A DNA stretch of 64,000 nt from Salipiger mucosus DSM 16094 (GTDB lineage: Bacteria > Pseudomonadota > Alphaproteobacteria > Rhodobacterales > Rhodobacteraceae), in assembly GCF_000442255.1 (NCBI RefSeq), contig NZ_KE557285.1:6306-70305 (forward strand). The letters run 5' to 3'. The notes beneath the pieces are model-generated. The model was not told the DNA's origin. It made no database searches and saw nothing but the letters and a program-made list of their open reading frames with translations. A program made the translations under genes and the position numbers. Below are positions 18,061-26,296 of the stretch, piece after piece (positions within the stretch are counted from its first letter, which is position 1; each line of letters opens with the position of its first letter).

Positions 18061-18648
18061 TCACTCCGCCGGCATTTCCTGCACATGGCCGCCGCCGATA
18101 CCCTCCGGCAGGACGAAGGCCACCAGCACGAAGACCAGGCCCAGGACGATCCCCAGAAGGTCGCCCGAGACGGCCCAGATCCCGGCATAGGCCGACCCCG
18201 GAACGGTCCCCAGCGTGACCTTGCCCCCGGCAATGTCGGCCAGCAGGCCGCTGGCCTTCCAGGCCGGGTAGGTCGCCATGTAGGCTGCCGCCCCGAGCAG
18301 CCCGCCCGCGATGAAGAAGAGCGCATCCCGGCGCCCCGTGGCCGCCGCGCAGACGCCCGTGCCGGGGCAGAAGCCCGAGGCCGCCCAGCCCGCGCCCAGC
18401 AGCAGCCCGCCGATGAAGACGCCGATGTAGGCGGCCTTGACCGACATGTGCCCGACCTCGACGAGGCCCAGCATCTGCCCGCCGAACATCAGGATCGACC
18501 CCGTGCCGATGGCCAGCAGGATGGTCTTCATCAACCGCAGGCGCCGCAGCGTGAGCATGCCGGTGATGACGTTGGGATTGGTGGCGCCGATGCGGTCCAG
18601 CACGAAGCCGAAGGCGCCGCCAACGAGAATGGCGAGAACGATCTGCAT
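18061..18648 (-). CDS. YeeE/YedE-family sulfur transport protein (second of pair)
   Basis: 195 residues, about five hydrophobic segments. It carries the family signature GWAASGFCPGTGVCAAATG with Cys residues that pass sulfur species (thiosulfate or related) through the membrane in characterised YeeE/TsuA proteins. It starts 3 nt after the stop of the preceding YeeE gene, so the two half-size proteins probably work as a pair, like PmpA/PmpB. A TusA gene 4 kb away is a possible partner, but not adjacent. Confidence 0.85.
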   Translation of the reverse strand: MQIVLAILVGGAFGFVLDRIGATNPNVITGMLTLRRLRLMKTILLAIGTGSILMFGGQMLGLVEVGHMSVKAAYIGVFIGGLLLGAGWAASGFCPGTGVCAAATGRRDALFFIAGGLLGAAAYMATYPAWKASGLLADIAGGKVTLGTVPGSAYAGIWAVSGDLLGIVLGLVFVLVAFVLPEGIGGGHVQEMPAE

Positions 18649-18651
18649 GGC

Positions 18652-19200
18652 TCAGCCCTCCTTGTAGATCAGCATCGCGGTGGGAACGGCGGCGAGGAAG
18701 GCACCGGCGGCGAAGATGTAGCCCGAGAGCGCGGTCTGCATCATGCCGCTCATCATGTGCCCCGAGGTGCAGCCGCCGGCCAGCCGTGCGCCGTAGAGCA
18801 CGACGAAACCACCCGCGAAGGCCACCGCGTAGCGCCTCCACGGGGTGTCGCCGAAGTTCGCCCGCCAGATCTCGGGCGCGCGGCGTTCGGCCAGGGGGAC
18901 GCCGCCGCGCAACATGGACGACAGGAAGGCCCCCACCGCCATGGCGAGCACGAAGACGAAGCCGTAGTTCAGCGGACCCGCCGCGCTGGCTGCGTATTTG
19001 CCCGAGCTCTTGGCCATGTAGGCATTGGTCGAGGTCCAGCCCTCGTCCGTCTGCGTGATGAAGTCGGGCGACACGGCGTCCGCCACGATCCCGTCAAGGA
19101 TCACGAACTGCGTGCTCACCCCGATGGGCTTGACCAGCAGGACCGCGGCGAAGAACACCGCGCCCAGCAGGATACCCCCGAGTTTCCAGTCCAGAGTCAT
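18652..19200 (-). CDS. YeeE/YedE-family sulfur transport protein (first of pair)
   Basis: 182 residues from the ATG at 19200, preceded by GGGAGGT; an upstream in-frame start would remove the leader region. Hydrophobic segments alternate with the conserved GARLAGGCTSGHMMSGM motif, whose Cys matches the pore cysteine of YeeE proteins. The first part has an extra soluble loop (PDFITQTDEGWTSTNAYMAK). A perfect inverted repeat 49 nt upstream is a likely operator. The substrate (thiosulfate, sulfide or polysulfide) is not determined by sequence. Confidence 0.85.
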   Translation of the reverse strand: MTLDWKLGGILLGAVFFAAVLLVKPIGVSTQFVILDGIVADAVSPDFITQTDEGWTSTNAYMAKSSGKYAASAAGPLNYGFVFVLAMAVGAFLSSMLRGGVPLAERRAPEIWRANFGDTPWRRYAVAFAGGFVVLYGARLAGGCTSGHMMSGMMQTALSGYIFAAGAFLAAVPTAMLIYKEG

Positions 19201-19248
19201 GAGCGACCTCCCGTTTGCGAAAACATTCGACCGGGAGAATGCATGACA

Positions 19249-19266
19249 CATTCCGATACCGGAATG
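19249..19266. promoter_or_regulatory. Operator-like inverted repeat upstream of the YeeE pair
   Basis: CATTCCG-ATAC-CGGAATG is a perfect 7-4-7 inverted repeat 49 nt before the first YeeE start. YeeE/PmpAB genes elsewhere are often controlled by sulfide-sensing ArsR-type repressors (BigR/SqrR). No regulator gene is adjacent here. Confidence 0.55.
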
Positions 19267-19312
19267 ATTCAGATCAAATCGGGCCGTGGCATCGCGATGG
19301 TCACGGAACCTC

Positions 19313-19342
19313 TTGACGACCGGGCGCCTCCGGCCCTATCTG
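19313..19342 (+). promoter_or_regulatory. Putative promoter of tRNA-Gly
   Basis: TTGACG (19313-19318), an 18-bp spacer and TATCTG (19337-19342), ending 11 nt before the tRNA 5' end, as expected for a short-leader tRNA promoter. Confidence 0.65.
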
Positions 19343-19353
19343 CATGCGATGCG

Positions 19354-19427
19354 GCGGGTATGATGTAATGGTAGCCTGTCAGCTTCCCAAGCTGAACGCG
19401 CGGGTTCGATTCCCGCTACCCGCTCCA
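19354..19427 (+). tRNA. tRNA-Gly (anticodon CCC)
   Basis: The cloverleaf is clear. The acceptor arms are GCGGGTA and TACCCGC, discriminator T, with CCA encoded at 19425-19427. The D-loop contains AATGGTAG. The anticodon arm is TCAGC-TTCCCAA-GCTGA, giving CCC. The T arm is GCGGG-TTCGATT-CCCGC. It decodes GGG. Confidence 0.95.
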
Positions 19428-19435
19428 TATTTCCC

Positions 19436-20539
19436 TTACAGGCGGGCCTTCAGCGGCGGCACCAGTCCGCGCACCTCGTCGCGGATCGGCCCCTCGCGCG
19501 GGGCGTCGCGCAGCGTCTCGAGCAGCTCCGCCGCCGGCCGTCCCTTGCGCGTCCAGGTGAGGCCCGCGAGCAGCTCGCGCGCCTCTGGCGGCAGGCGGTC
19601 GGGAATCTCCTGTCCCGAGAGCGTCGCCCAGACGCCGCTCCAGCAGCGCGCCACGGTCCAGGGGTTGTAGCCACCGCCACCCGACACGATCAGACGCGGC
19701 GCGATCGCAGCCAGGGCCGCCGCCGCGCGGACATGCGAATTGTTCGACAGCGCGAGGCGCGACAGCGGGTCTTCGTCCAGCGCATCGGCACCGCACTGCA
19801 GGAAGACCGCACCCGGGCGAAAGCGCTCGACGGCGGGCAGGATGACCTCCTCCAGCAGGAAGGCGAACTCGGTGTCGTTGAAGCCGCGCGGAACCGGCAT
19901 GTTGAAGGCCGCGCCACCGGCGGTGTCGTCCACCGCGCCCGTGAAGGGCCAGCGCCGGTCCTCGTGGACCGAGATCACCCGCACCTTCTCCGAGCCCTCG
20001 AAGGCGATCTCGACGCCGTCGCCGTGATGGGCGTCGATGTCGACATAGACCACCCGCTCCACGCCGAGGCGCAGCAGGTGGCGGATGGTCAGGACCGGCT
20101 CGTTGAGAAAGCAGAACCCGGCGGCCCGGTCTGCCAGCGCGTGATGCGTACCGCCGCCCGGGTTGTGCACGATGCGCTGCCCGGCCACGGCCAGTTCCGC
20201 CGCGAGCAGCCCACCCCCGGCGGCGGTTGCCGGGCGGCGATACATCTCGGGAAAGACCGGGTTCGAGAGCGTGCCGAGCCCGTGACGTTCACGCACCGCG
20301 TCGGTCACGGTGCCCGCGTCCTCGGCCGCCTGGAGCGCGGCGATGTAGCGCTCGGTGTGAAACCCTGTCAGCGCCGCCGGCCGCGCCCGGGGCGAATTGC
20401 GGTACCGCGCGCGTGGCAGCCATCCCAGCATGCGCGACAGGTCGATGGCCGCCGGCACGCGCTCGATCGAGAGCGGATGCAGCCGGCCGTAACGTGAGCC
20501 ACGGTAGATCTCGGACCCGATGAAGAGCGCCTGTTCCAT
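19436..20539 (-). CDS. Histone-deacetylase-family (AcuC-like) deacetylase
   Basis: 367 residues. Zn-dependent arginase/deacetylase fold with its hallmark motifs: NPGGGTHHALADRAAGFCFLN (active-site His pair), YVDIDAHHGDGVE (metal Asp and His), QCGADALDEDPLS (metal Asp) and GGGGYNPWTVARCW. Bacterial members remove acetyl groups from acetyl-CoA synthetase or small amines (AcuC, acetylpolyamine amidohydrolases); the substrate cannot be chosen here. The start MEQALFIG at 20539 fits the family; the longer frame does not. It is convergent with the tRNA and divergent from the AbrB transporter. Confidence 0.88.
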   Translation of the reverse strand: MEQALFIGSEIYRGSRYGRLHPLSIERVPAAIDLSRMLGWLPRARYRNSPRARPAALTGFHTERYIAALQAAEDAGTVTDAVRERHGLGTLSNPVFPEMYRRPATAAGGGLLAAELAVAGQRIVHNPGGGTHHALADRAAGFCFLNEPVLTIRHLLRLGVERVVYVDIDAHHGDGVEIAFEGSEKVRVISVHEDRRWPFTGAVDDTAGGAAFNMPVPRGFNDTEFAFLLEEVILPAVERFRPGAVFLQCGADALDEDPLSRLALSNNSHVRAAAALAAIAPRLIVSGGGGYNPWTVARCWSGVWATLSGQEIPDRLPPEARELLAGLTWTRKGRPAAELLETLRDAPREGPIRDEVRGLVPPLKARL

Positions 20540-20634
20540 GCCCGCCAGACTAGCGCGGCGCGGGCGTGATCCAAGACAGGCCGCGCGGTCCGGGCGGGAT
20601 TGCACCCCCCGGCGGGTTGCGGTTTAACCTGCGC

Positions 20635-21729
20635 ATGGATCTTTCCACCCTTACCCTGCGCATGATCGTGACCACAGCCGTCCTCCTGACGCTCGGCACC
20701 GGAGGCGGCTTTGTCGCGCAGGCGGCGCATCTGCCGATGCCCTTCATGCTGGGCAGCCTCGCCACCTCGGCCCTCGCGGTGGGGCTCGCGCGCGGCGGAC
20801 CGCTGGAAAGCTACGGCTTTCCCATGCGGTTCCGCGCATTCTTCATCGCGCTGATCGGGGTCATGATCGGCACGCAGGTCACGCCCGAGATCATCGCGCT
20901 GGCGCCGCAGCTGCCGCTGACGCTGGGCCTGCTGGCCGTCTTCGTGGTGCTCAGCCACGGCGGAAACTACCTCATCTTCCGGCGGCTGGGCGGTTACGAC
21001 CGCGCCACGGCTTACTATTCGGGCACGCCCGGGGGACTGATGGAAAGCCTCGTGCTGGGCGAAGGCGCAGGCGCCGACGCCCGTATCCTCACCGCGCAGC
21101 AGTTCCTGCGCGTCATCCTCGTCATCGCGATCCTGCCCTCGGCGCTTTCGCTCTGGCTGGGGCATCCCGTGGGCAGCGCCGCCGGGATGGAACTCATGGG
21201 CAACGAGGCCGTGCCCCCGCGCGGGCTGATCTTCATCGCGCTCGCCGCAGCGGCCGGCCTCTTCATCGGCGGGCGCATCCGGCTTCCGGCCGGCCAGATC
21301 ACCGGCCCGCTGCTGTTTTCCGCGGCGCTGACGCTCTCGGGACTCGTGGACCTGCACCTGCCCTTCTGGCTCATCGCCACGGCGCAAGTGGTGATCGGCA
21401 CGTCGCTGGGCGTGCGCTTCAACGGCATGACCGCCGGGATGCTGCGTCGCTCGGTCTGGCTGAGCCTCGTCTCGGTGCTCTGGATGCTGGGGCTGGGCGC
21501 GGCCTTTGCCGAGGCGCTCGCGCTGGTGACCGGCATTCCCTTCCTGCACCTGCTCATCGCCTATGCGCCGGGCGGCGTGACCGAGATGTCGGTGATCGCG
21601 CTGAGCCTTGCCGCCAACCCGGCGCTGGTGAGCCTGCACCACGTCGTGCGCATCCTGCTCACCGTCGGGTTCATGATGCTTGCGCAGAAGCGTCTCCGGT
21701 TGTCCGAAGAGCCCGCGCCCGGCGAATGA
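20635..21729 (+). CDS. AbrB-family (AmoA-like) membrane transporter
   Basis: 364 residues, about ten hydrophobic segments in two similar halves. Family landmarks include GGGFVAQAAHLPMPFMLGSL near the start, YYSGTPGGLMESLVLGE and the matching second-half IAYAPGGVTEMSVIAL. Proteins of this family are annotated 'AbrB' or 'ammonia monooxygenase' by old naming errors. They are unrelated to the AbrB DNA-binding regulator, and their transport substrate is unknown. The start was chosen at MDLSTLTLRM (20635). It is convergent with ccdA. Confidence 0.85.
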   Translation: MDLSTLTLRMIVTTAVLLTLGTGGGFVAQAAHLPMPFMLGSLATSALAVGLARGGPLESYGFPMRFRAFFIALIGVMIGTQVTPEIIALAPQLPLTLGLLAVFVVLSHGGNYLIFRRLGGYDRATAYYSGTPGGLMESLVLGEGAGADARILTAQQFLRVILVIAILPSALSLWLGHPVGSAAGMELMGNEAVPPRGLIFIALAAAAGLFIGGRIRLPAGQITGPLLFSAALTLSGLVDLHLPFWLIATAQVVIGTSLGVRFNGMTAGMLRRSVWLSLVSVLWMLGLGAAFAEALALVTGIPFLHLLIAYAPGGVTEMSVIALSLAANPALVSLHHVVRILLTVGFMMLAQKRLRLSEEPAPGE

Positions 21730-21745
21730 GCCGCCGGGCCGGGGA

Positions 21746-22495
21746 TCAGCCCAGCTGACCCAGCGCCGGGAAGGTCTCGAGCAGCCAGAAGGACAGCGAC
21801 GAGAAGCCGCCCGTCAGCATCAGCAGCCCGATGGTCCAGAGCAGCAGACCCATGATCCGCTCGATCCGCTCCATGTGGCGCTTCATCCAGGACATCGCCC
21901 CGGTGAGCCGGCCGAGGAAGGCCGCGACCAGCAGGAAGGGAATGCCGAGCCCGGCGGCATAGACCGCGAGCAGCAGCGTGCCGCGCGTGACCGAGGCCTC
22001 GGAGGCGGCCAGCGACAGGATCGCCCCCAGCTGCGGGCCGATGCAGGGCGTCCAGCCGAAGGCGAAGGCGAGCCCCAGCACGTAGGCGCCGAGCGCTGAA
22101 CCGCCCCGGTCGCCCGCGTCGAGCCGCGCCTCGCGGTCGAGGAAGGGAATGCGGTAGACGCCGACGAAATGCGCGCCGAAGATCATCACCACGATGCCCG
22201 CGGCGGTGTTCAGCACCTCCTGGTATTGCAGGAAGGCCGCGCCGATGGCCGAGGCCGCGAAGCCCAGCATCAGGAAGACCGTCGACAAGCCCAGCACGAA
22301 GAAGAGCGCCGGCAGGAGCGCGCGGCTGCGATGCGCGCCGCCGCTGATCTCGGCAACCGAGACGCCGCTCATGTAGGCCAGGTAGGGCGGCACCACCGGC
22401 AGCACGCATGGGCTGAGAAACGAGATCACGCCGGCCGCAAGGGCCACGAACATCGCCGGCAGGAGGCTGGCGTCGAAGAGGTCGATTCCGAACAT
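21746..22495 (-). CDS. ccdA: CcdA/DsbD-family thiol-disulfide transporter
   Basis: 249 residues, six membrane helices. The two redox cysteines sit in FLSPCVLPVVPPYLAYM (near residue 30) and FGWTPCIGPQLGAI (near residue 150), as in CcdA. It moves reducing equivalents from cytoplasmic thioredoxin to the periplasm for cytochrome c maturation or related thiol chemistry. It is divergent from tusA (93 bp between starts), an association often seen in alphaproteobacteria. The cytochrome c genes at 47.7-49.1 kb are possible beneficiaries. Confidence 0.92.
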   Translation of the reverse strand: MFGIDLFDASLLPAMFVALAAGVISFLSPCVLPVVPPYLAYMSGVSVAEISGGAHRSRALLPALFFVLGLSTVFLMLGFAASAIGAAFLQYQEVLNTAAGIVVMIFGAHFVGVYRIPFLDREARLDAGDRGGSALGAYVLGLAFAFGWTPCIGPQLGAILSLAASEASVTRGTLLLAVYAAGLGIPFLLVAAFLGRLTGAMSWMKRHMERIERIMGLLLWTIGLLMLTGGFSSLSFWLLETFPALGQLG

Positions 22496-22588
22496 GCAAC
22501 GGGCTTAGGGCAATTCGGCGCGGGCGTCACGCGGCGCGGCGTCACATCCCCGTGGACAGCGCCGCCGCCGCGGCGTAATTCGCGCCGC

Positions 22589-22810
22589 ATGGAAGAGCTT
22601 GACGCGACGGGGCTGCTCTGCCCCCTGCCCGTTCTGAAGACACGCAAGCGCCTGCTGGCGCTGGCCCCCGGCACCCGGCTGCGGGTGACGACCGACGACC
22701 CCGTCGCGGTGATCGACCTGCCGCATTTCTGCGCCGAGGCCGGGCATCGCCTGATCGGATCGGAAAGCGAAGGCAGCGCGACCGTCTGGCTGATCGAACG
22801 CGGCGCCTGA
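22589..22810 (+). CDS. tusA: TusA-family sulfur carrier protein
   Basis: 73 residues. The start MEELDATGLLCPLPVLKTRK contains the CPxP motif whose Cys (residue 11) carries persulfide sulfur. The rest (LRVTTDDPVAVIDLPHFCAEAGH) is typical. It hands sulfur to tRNA thiolation, molybdenum cofactor or sulfur oxidation systems. MnmA is encoded at 59.8 kb, though alphaproteobacteria generally lack the TusBCD relay, so the partner is uncertain. The ATG at 22589 is the only sensible start. Confidence 0.9.
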   Translation: MEELDATGLLCPLPVLKTRKRLLALAPGTRLRVTTDDPVAVIDLPHFCAEAGHRLIGSESEGSATVWLIERGA

Positions 22811-22817
22811 CGCAAAA

Positions 22818-22842
22818 CGCCCCGGGAGATTGTCCCGGGGCG
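22818..22842. terminator. Bidirectional terminator between tusA and rne
   Basis: CGCCCCGGGA-GATTG-TCCCGGGGCG, a perfect 10-bp stem. The minus-strand side continues TTTTGCG; the plus side has CATTTTCT a few bases on. It serves the convergent tusA and rne genes. Confidence 0.88.
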
Positions 22843-22876
22843 CCTGCATTTTCTCACATTCGATGACCCGAGGCCG

Positions 22877-25804
22877 TCAGCGTCCGACAGACCACCAGCC
22901 ACGGCGCTTCGGCTTGGCCGCTTCGTCCTGGTTGGCGGTTTCTGCCGCCGGCTCGGGCTCCGGCTGCGGCGCGGGGGCCGGCTCTTCGGCCGCCGGCTGC
23001 GGTGCGGGTTCGGCCTCTGCAGGCTTGTCCGCGGGCGCTTCCGGTTCGGGCGCCGGCGCCACCTCGGCGACGGGCTCCGCCGGAGCCTCTTCGACCGGCG
23101 CCGCTTCGGGCTCTGCCGGGCTCTCCTCGACAGGCGCCGGGGTCTCGGCCTCGTCGGTCAGCACGGCCGCTGGTTCTGCGGCAACCTCGGGCGCCTCGCC
23201 CGACTCTGCGGGCTGCGGGCGTGCCGCGGCGGCCTCAGGAGCGGCTTCGGCCGGGATTTCCGAGGCTTCAGCGGCCACGGCGGCTTCGGCAGGTGCCGCA
23301 GGGGCCTCGGCCTCGGTGGCCGGGGATTGACCCTCGGCACCGGCATCACCCTCGCTCGAAGCGCTGCCCTCGCCTTCCTGCACCTTGGACTTGGCGCGCG
23401 AGCGCGTGCGGCGCGTGCGCTTCTTGGGCTTCGTGCTCTCGTCCTGCGCGGCCTCGGACGCTTCAGCGTTCTGCGGTGCGGCTTCGGCCTGCTCGGCTTC
23501 GGCGCTCTCGGCGTCCACCTCGGCCTTGCCGCTGTCGTCGCCGTTGCCCGACTCCTCGCCGTTGCCGTTGCCGTTGTCCTGACCGTTGCCGTTGTCCTTG
23601 TTGCGGGACTTCGACCGGCGGCGGCGCCGACGCTTCTTCTTGGGCTTGGACTCGTCGCCGTTGCCACCCTCGGCCTCGGGCTGCGTCTCGGCGGCGGGCG
23701 CCTGCTCTTCGGCCTCGGCCTCGGATTCCTCGGCGGCCGAGCTCTCGTCGATGTCGTCCATCAGCGACGTGTCGACCGAGACCACCGGCGCGGCCACCTC
23801 GGGCACGCTGCGCGTCGCGGTCTTGAACTTCTCCATCGAGAAATCGGGCGAGACAAGGTGCATGTCACCCTCGATCCGCACGGCCATGCCGTAGCGCGCC
23901 TCGATCTGGGCGACGTGCTCGCGCTTCTGGTTCATCAGGTAGTTGGCGATGCCCACCGGGCATTTCACCAGAACCTCGCGCGAGCGGCGGCGGGTGCCCT
24001 CTTCCTCGATCTGGCGCAGGATGTTCAGCGCCATGTTGTCGTCCGAGCGGATGAGGCCGGTGCCGTGGCACGCGGGGCAAGGCTGCGTCGTCGCCTCGAT
24101 CATGCCGGGGCGCAGGCGCTGGCGCGACATCTCGAGCAGGCCGAAGCCCGAGATCCGGCCCACCTGGATGCGGGCACGGTCGGTCTTGAGCTTGTCCTTG
24201 AGCTTCTTCTCGACGGCAGCGTTGTTCTTGCGCTCGTCCATGTCGATGAAGTCGATGACGATCAGGCCGGCAAGGTCGCGCAGACGCAGCTGGCGCGCCA
24301 CTTCCTCGGCGGCCTCCAGGTTGGTCTTGAGCGCGGTCTCCTCGATGGAGCCCTCTTTGGTCGCGCGGCCGGAGTTCACGTCGATGGCGACCAGCGCCTC
24401 GGTCACGCCGATGACGATGTAGCCGCCCGACTTGAGCTGCACGGTCGGGTTGAACATCGAGCTGAGGTAGCTCTCGACCTGGTAGCGCGCGAAAAGCGGC
24501 ATCGGGTCGACGTAGTGCTTCACGTTCTTCGCGTGGGACGGCATGATCATCTTCATGAAGTCCTTGGCGATGCGGTAGCCCTTCTCGCCCTCGACGTGGA
24601 CCTCGTCGATCTCGCGGTTGTAGAGGTCGCGGATCGAGCGCTTGATGAGGTCGCCTTCCTCGTAGATCTTCGCGGGCGCGACCGACTTGAGCGTCAGCTC
24701 GCGGATCTGTTCCCACAGACGCTGAAGATACTCGTAGTCGCGCTTGATCTCGGTCTTGGTGCGCTTGGCACCCGCGGTGCGGATGATGAGACCCGCGCCC
24801 TTGGGCACGTCGATTTCCTGCGCGATCTGCTTGAGCTTCGAGCGGTCGGTCGCGTTGGTGATCTTGCGGCTGATGCCGCCGCCGCGCGCGGTGTTGGGCA
24901 TGAGCACGCAGTAGCGGCCCGCGAGGCTGAGGTAGGTGGTCAGCGCCGCGCCCTTGTTCCCGCGCTCTTCCTTGACGACCTGCACCAGCATGATCTGGCG
25001 GACCTTGATGACCTCCTGGATCTTGTACTTCCGCGCACGCGCCTTCCGGCGGGGACGGATGTCCTCCTCGGTGTCGTCGTCGGCAACGCTCTCGATGCTG
25101 TCGTCGGTGCGCGCCTTGGCATCGCCTTCGGCATCGTCCTCGGCACCAGCCTCGTCGGGGGCTTCCACCTCCTGCGGCGCGGCCTCCGCGCTGTCCTCGG
25201 TGGTCTCGCCTTCGGCTTCGGGCGCTTCTGCTTCCGGGGCTGCTTCGGCGGTCTCGGACGCCGGTGCCTCGGTTGCTGCCGGCGTCTCGTCGGTCAGCGC
25301 CTCGGTCGAAGTCTCGCCGTTTTCGGAGGCATCGCCCTCGCCGAGGTCGATGGTCTCCATGCCCGAGATCTCTTCGGAGACCTCGGCCGTCGCGGTCTGG
25401 TCCGCGCTGGTCGTCTTCTCGGCCCGAGCCTCGGGCTTGCCACGCGACCGCGAGCGGCGCGAGCGCGACTTGGAGCGGCCGCGCGCTGCGTCGTCCTCGT
25501 CCTCTTCCTCGGCGGCGAGCGCGGCCTCTTCCTCCATCAGCGCCTGACGATCGGCGACGGGGATCTGGTAATAGTCCGGGTGGATTTCCGAGAAGGCGAG
25601 AAAGCCGTGGCGGTTGCCGCCGTAATCCACGAAGGCCGCCTGGAGCGACGGCTCCACGCGCGTGACCTTGGCGAGATAGATGTTGCCGGCTAGCTGACGC
25701 TTGTTCTCCGACTCGAAGTCGAATTCCTCGACCTTGTTTCCGTCCACCACCACGACGCGGGTTTCCTCCGCGTGGGTGGCGTCGATGAGCATTTTCTTTG
25801 CCAT
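22877..25804 (-). CDS. rne: Ribonuclease E
   Basis: 975 residues from MAKKMLIDATHAEETRVVV (25804). Endonuclease of mRNA decay and rRNA/tRNA processing. The S1 domain begins near residue 35 (GNIYLAKVTRVEPSLQAAFV). It is interrupted by a long acidic Glu/Ala-rich insert with an Arg-Ser-Lys stretch, then resumes at RKYKIQEVIKVRQIMLVQVV. The DNase-I-like catalytic core has the magnesium aspartates in AIDVNSGRA and IVIDFIDMDER. The Zn-link is CPACHGTG. The C-terminal ~350 residues are low-complexity Ala/Pro/Glu with basic RRRRRRSKSR and KKRTRRTRSRAKSK patches, the usual scaffold for degradosome partners. The apparent N-terminal extension to 26182 is not coding. Confidence 0.96.
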   Translation of the reverse strand: MAKKMLIDATHAEETRVVVVDGNKVEEFDFESENKRQLAGNIYLAKVTRVEPSLQAAFVDYGGNRHGFLAFSEIHPDYYQIPVADRQALMEEEAALAAEEEDEDDAARGRSKSRSRRSRSRGKPEARAEKTTSADQTATAEVSEEISGMETIDLGEGDASENGETSTEALTDETPAATEAPASETAEAAPEAEAPEAEGETTEDSAEAAPQEVEAPDEAGAEDDAEGDAKARTDDSIESVADDDTEEDIRPRRKARARKYKIQEVIKVRQIMLVQVVKEERGNKGAALTTYLSLAGRYCVLMPNTARGGGISRKITNATDRSKLKQIAQEIDVPKGAGLIIRTAGAKRTKTEIKRDYEYLQRLWEQIRELTLKSVAPAKIYEEGDLIKRSIRDLYNREIDEVHVEGEKGYRIAKDFMKMIMPSHAKNVKHYVDPMPLFARYQVESYLSSMFNPTVQLKSGGYIVIGVTEALVAIDVNSGRATKEGSIEETALKTNLEAAEEVARQLRLRDLAGLIVIDFIDMDERKNNAAVEKKLKDKLKTDRARIQVGRISGFGLLEMSRQRLRPGMIEATTQPCPACHGTGLIRSDDNMALNILRQIEEEGTRRRSREVLVKCPVGIANYLMNQKREHVAQIEARYGMAVRIEGDMHLVSPDFSMEKFKTATRSVPEVAAPVVSVDTSLMDDIDESSAAEESEAEAEEQAPAAETQPEAEGGNGDESKPKKKRRRRRRSKSRNKDNGNGQDNGNGNGEESGNGDDSGKAEVDAESAEAEQAEAAPQNAEASEAAQDESTKPKKRTRRTRSRAKSKVQEGEGSASSEGDAGAEGQSPATEAEAPAAPAEAAVAAEASEIPAEAAPEAAAARPQPAESGEAPEVAAEPAAVLTDEAETPAPVEESPAEPEAAPVEEAPAEPVAEVAPAPEPEAPADKPAEAEPAPQPAAEEPAPAPQPEPEPAAETANQDEAAKPKRRGWWSVGR

Positions 25805-26296
25805 GTTGTCCGTCTGCACGGCACATCGAAGCACCGCCCTGGCGGGCGGAGGCGGGATGTGGCGTGGCTTGTCTGGGCGACGGGCGGCGCGCAGGCACGG
25901 GAAGACGTTGCGTCTTCGCCCGGGTGCCTCTGTTGCGTCGCGCGCTTCATCGCGTTTCTTCTCCGACGCCTGTCCGGTCCGCGGATCGTGATCCGGTCCG
26001 TCTGCGCCTGTTTGCGGCCCGCCGCATGTCGCGGTCCGGGCGGTCTTCGGTGGCCTTGCGGCCCGATCGGTCTGCGCCGGGTCCTTGAGGGGACGCTCCG
26101 ACGCAGCGAAACTCTCGGCCGCCGCGCTGAGGGCGCGGCTGGCCCATCGGTGAGCATAAGGGATAGGGTGTGGAAAAGACAATATGGAATATGACGGCCG
26201 GGCGAATATCGGCGCCTGTCCGGGCGGCGGTTTCCGCGCGGGAACCGACCGCGTGCCACCGGCGCGGGGACTGCCCGCGCCGGTGCCTTGCCCGCG
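25805..26296 (-). other. Long gene-free stretch: rne leader and promoter region
   Basis: 492 bp separate the rne start from the stop of the next gene. No convincing ORF was seen. It holds several strong hairpins: GAAGACG-TTG-CGTCTTC inside an outer GGCAC/GTGCC stem (25894-25928), CGGATC-GT-GATCCG (25982-25995) and GCCGCGC-TGAGG-GCGCGGC (26121-26139). The only AT-rich part is 26153-26190, where the minus strand reads TTGTCT, 17 bp, TTATGC, a weak promoter candidate. If transcription starts there, the leader is about 340 nt. Long leaders used for autoregulation are known for RNase E mRNAs in other bacteria. Confidence 0.55.
26258..26284 (-). terminator. Strong GC hairpin after the beta-hydroxyacid dehydrogenase gene
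   Basis: ACCGGCGCGGG-GACTG-CCCGCGCCGGT is a perfect 11-bp stem 12 nt beyond the stop codon. No T-run follows on the minus strand, so it may be a stabilising 3' end or a Rho-assisted site. Confidence 0.6.

Noticed and set aside
25805-26182. N-terminal extension of the rne reading frame
   Set aside because: It lacks similarity to RNase E, is Arg/Pro-rich, and the family start MAKKMLIDATHAEETR is downstream.
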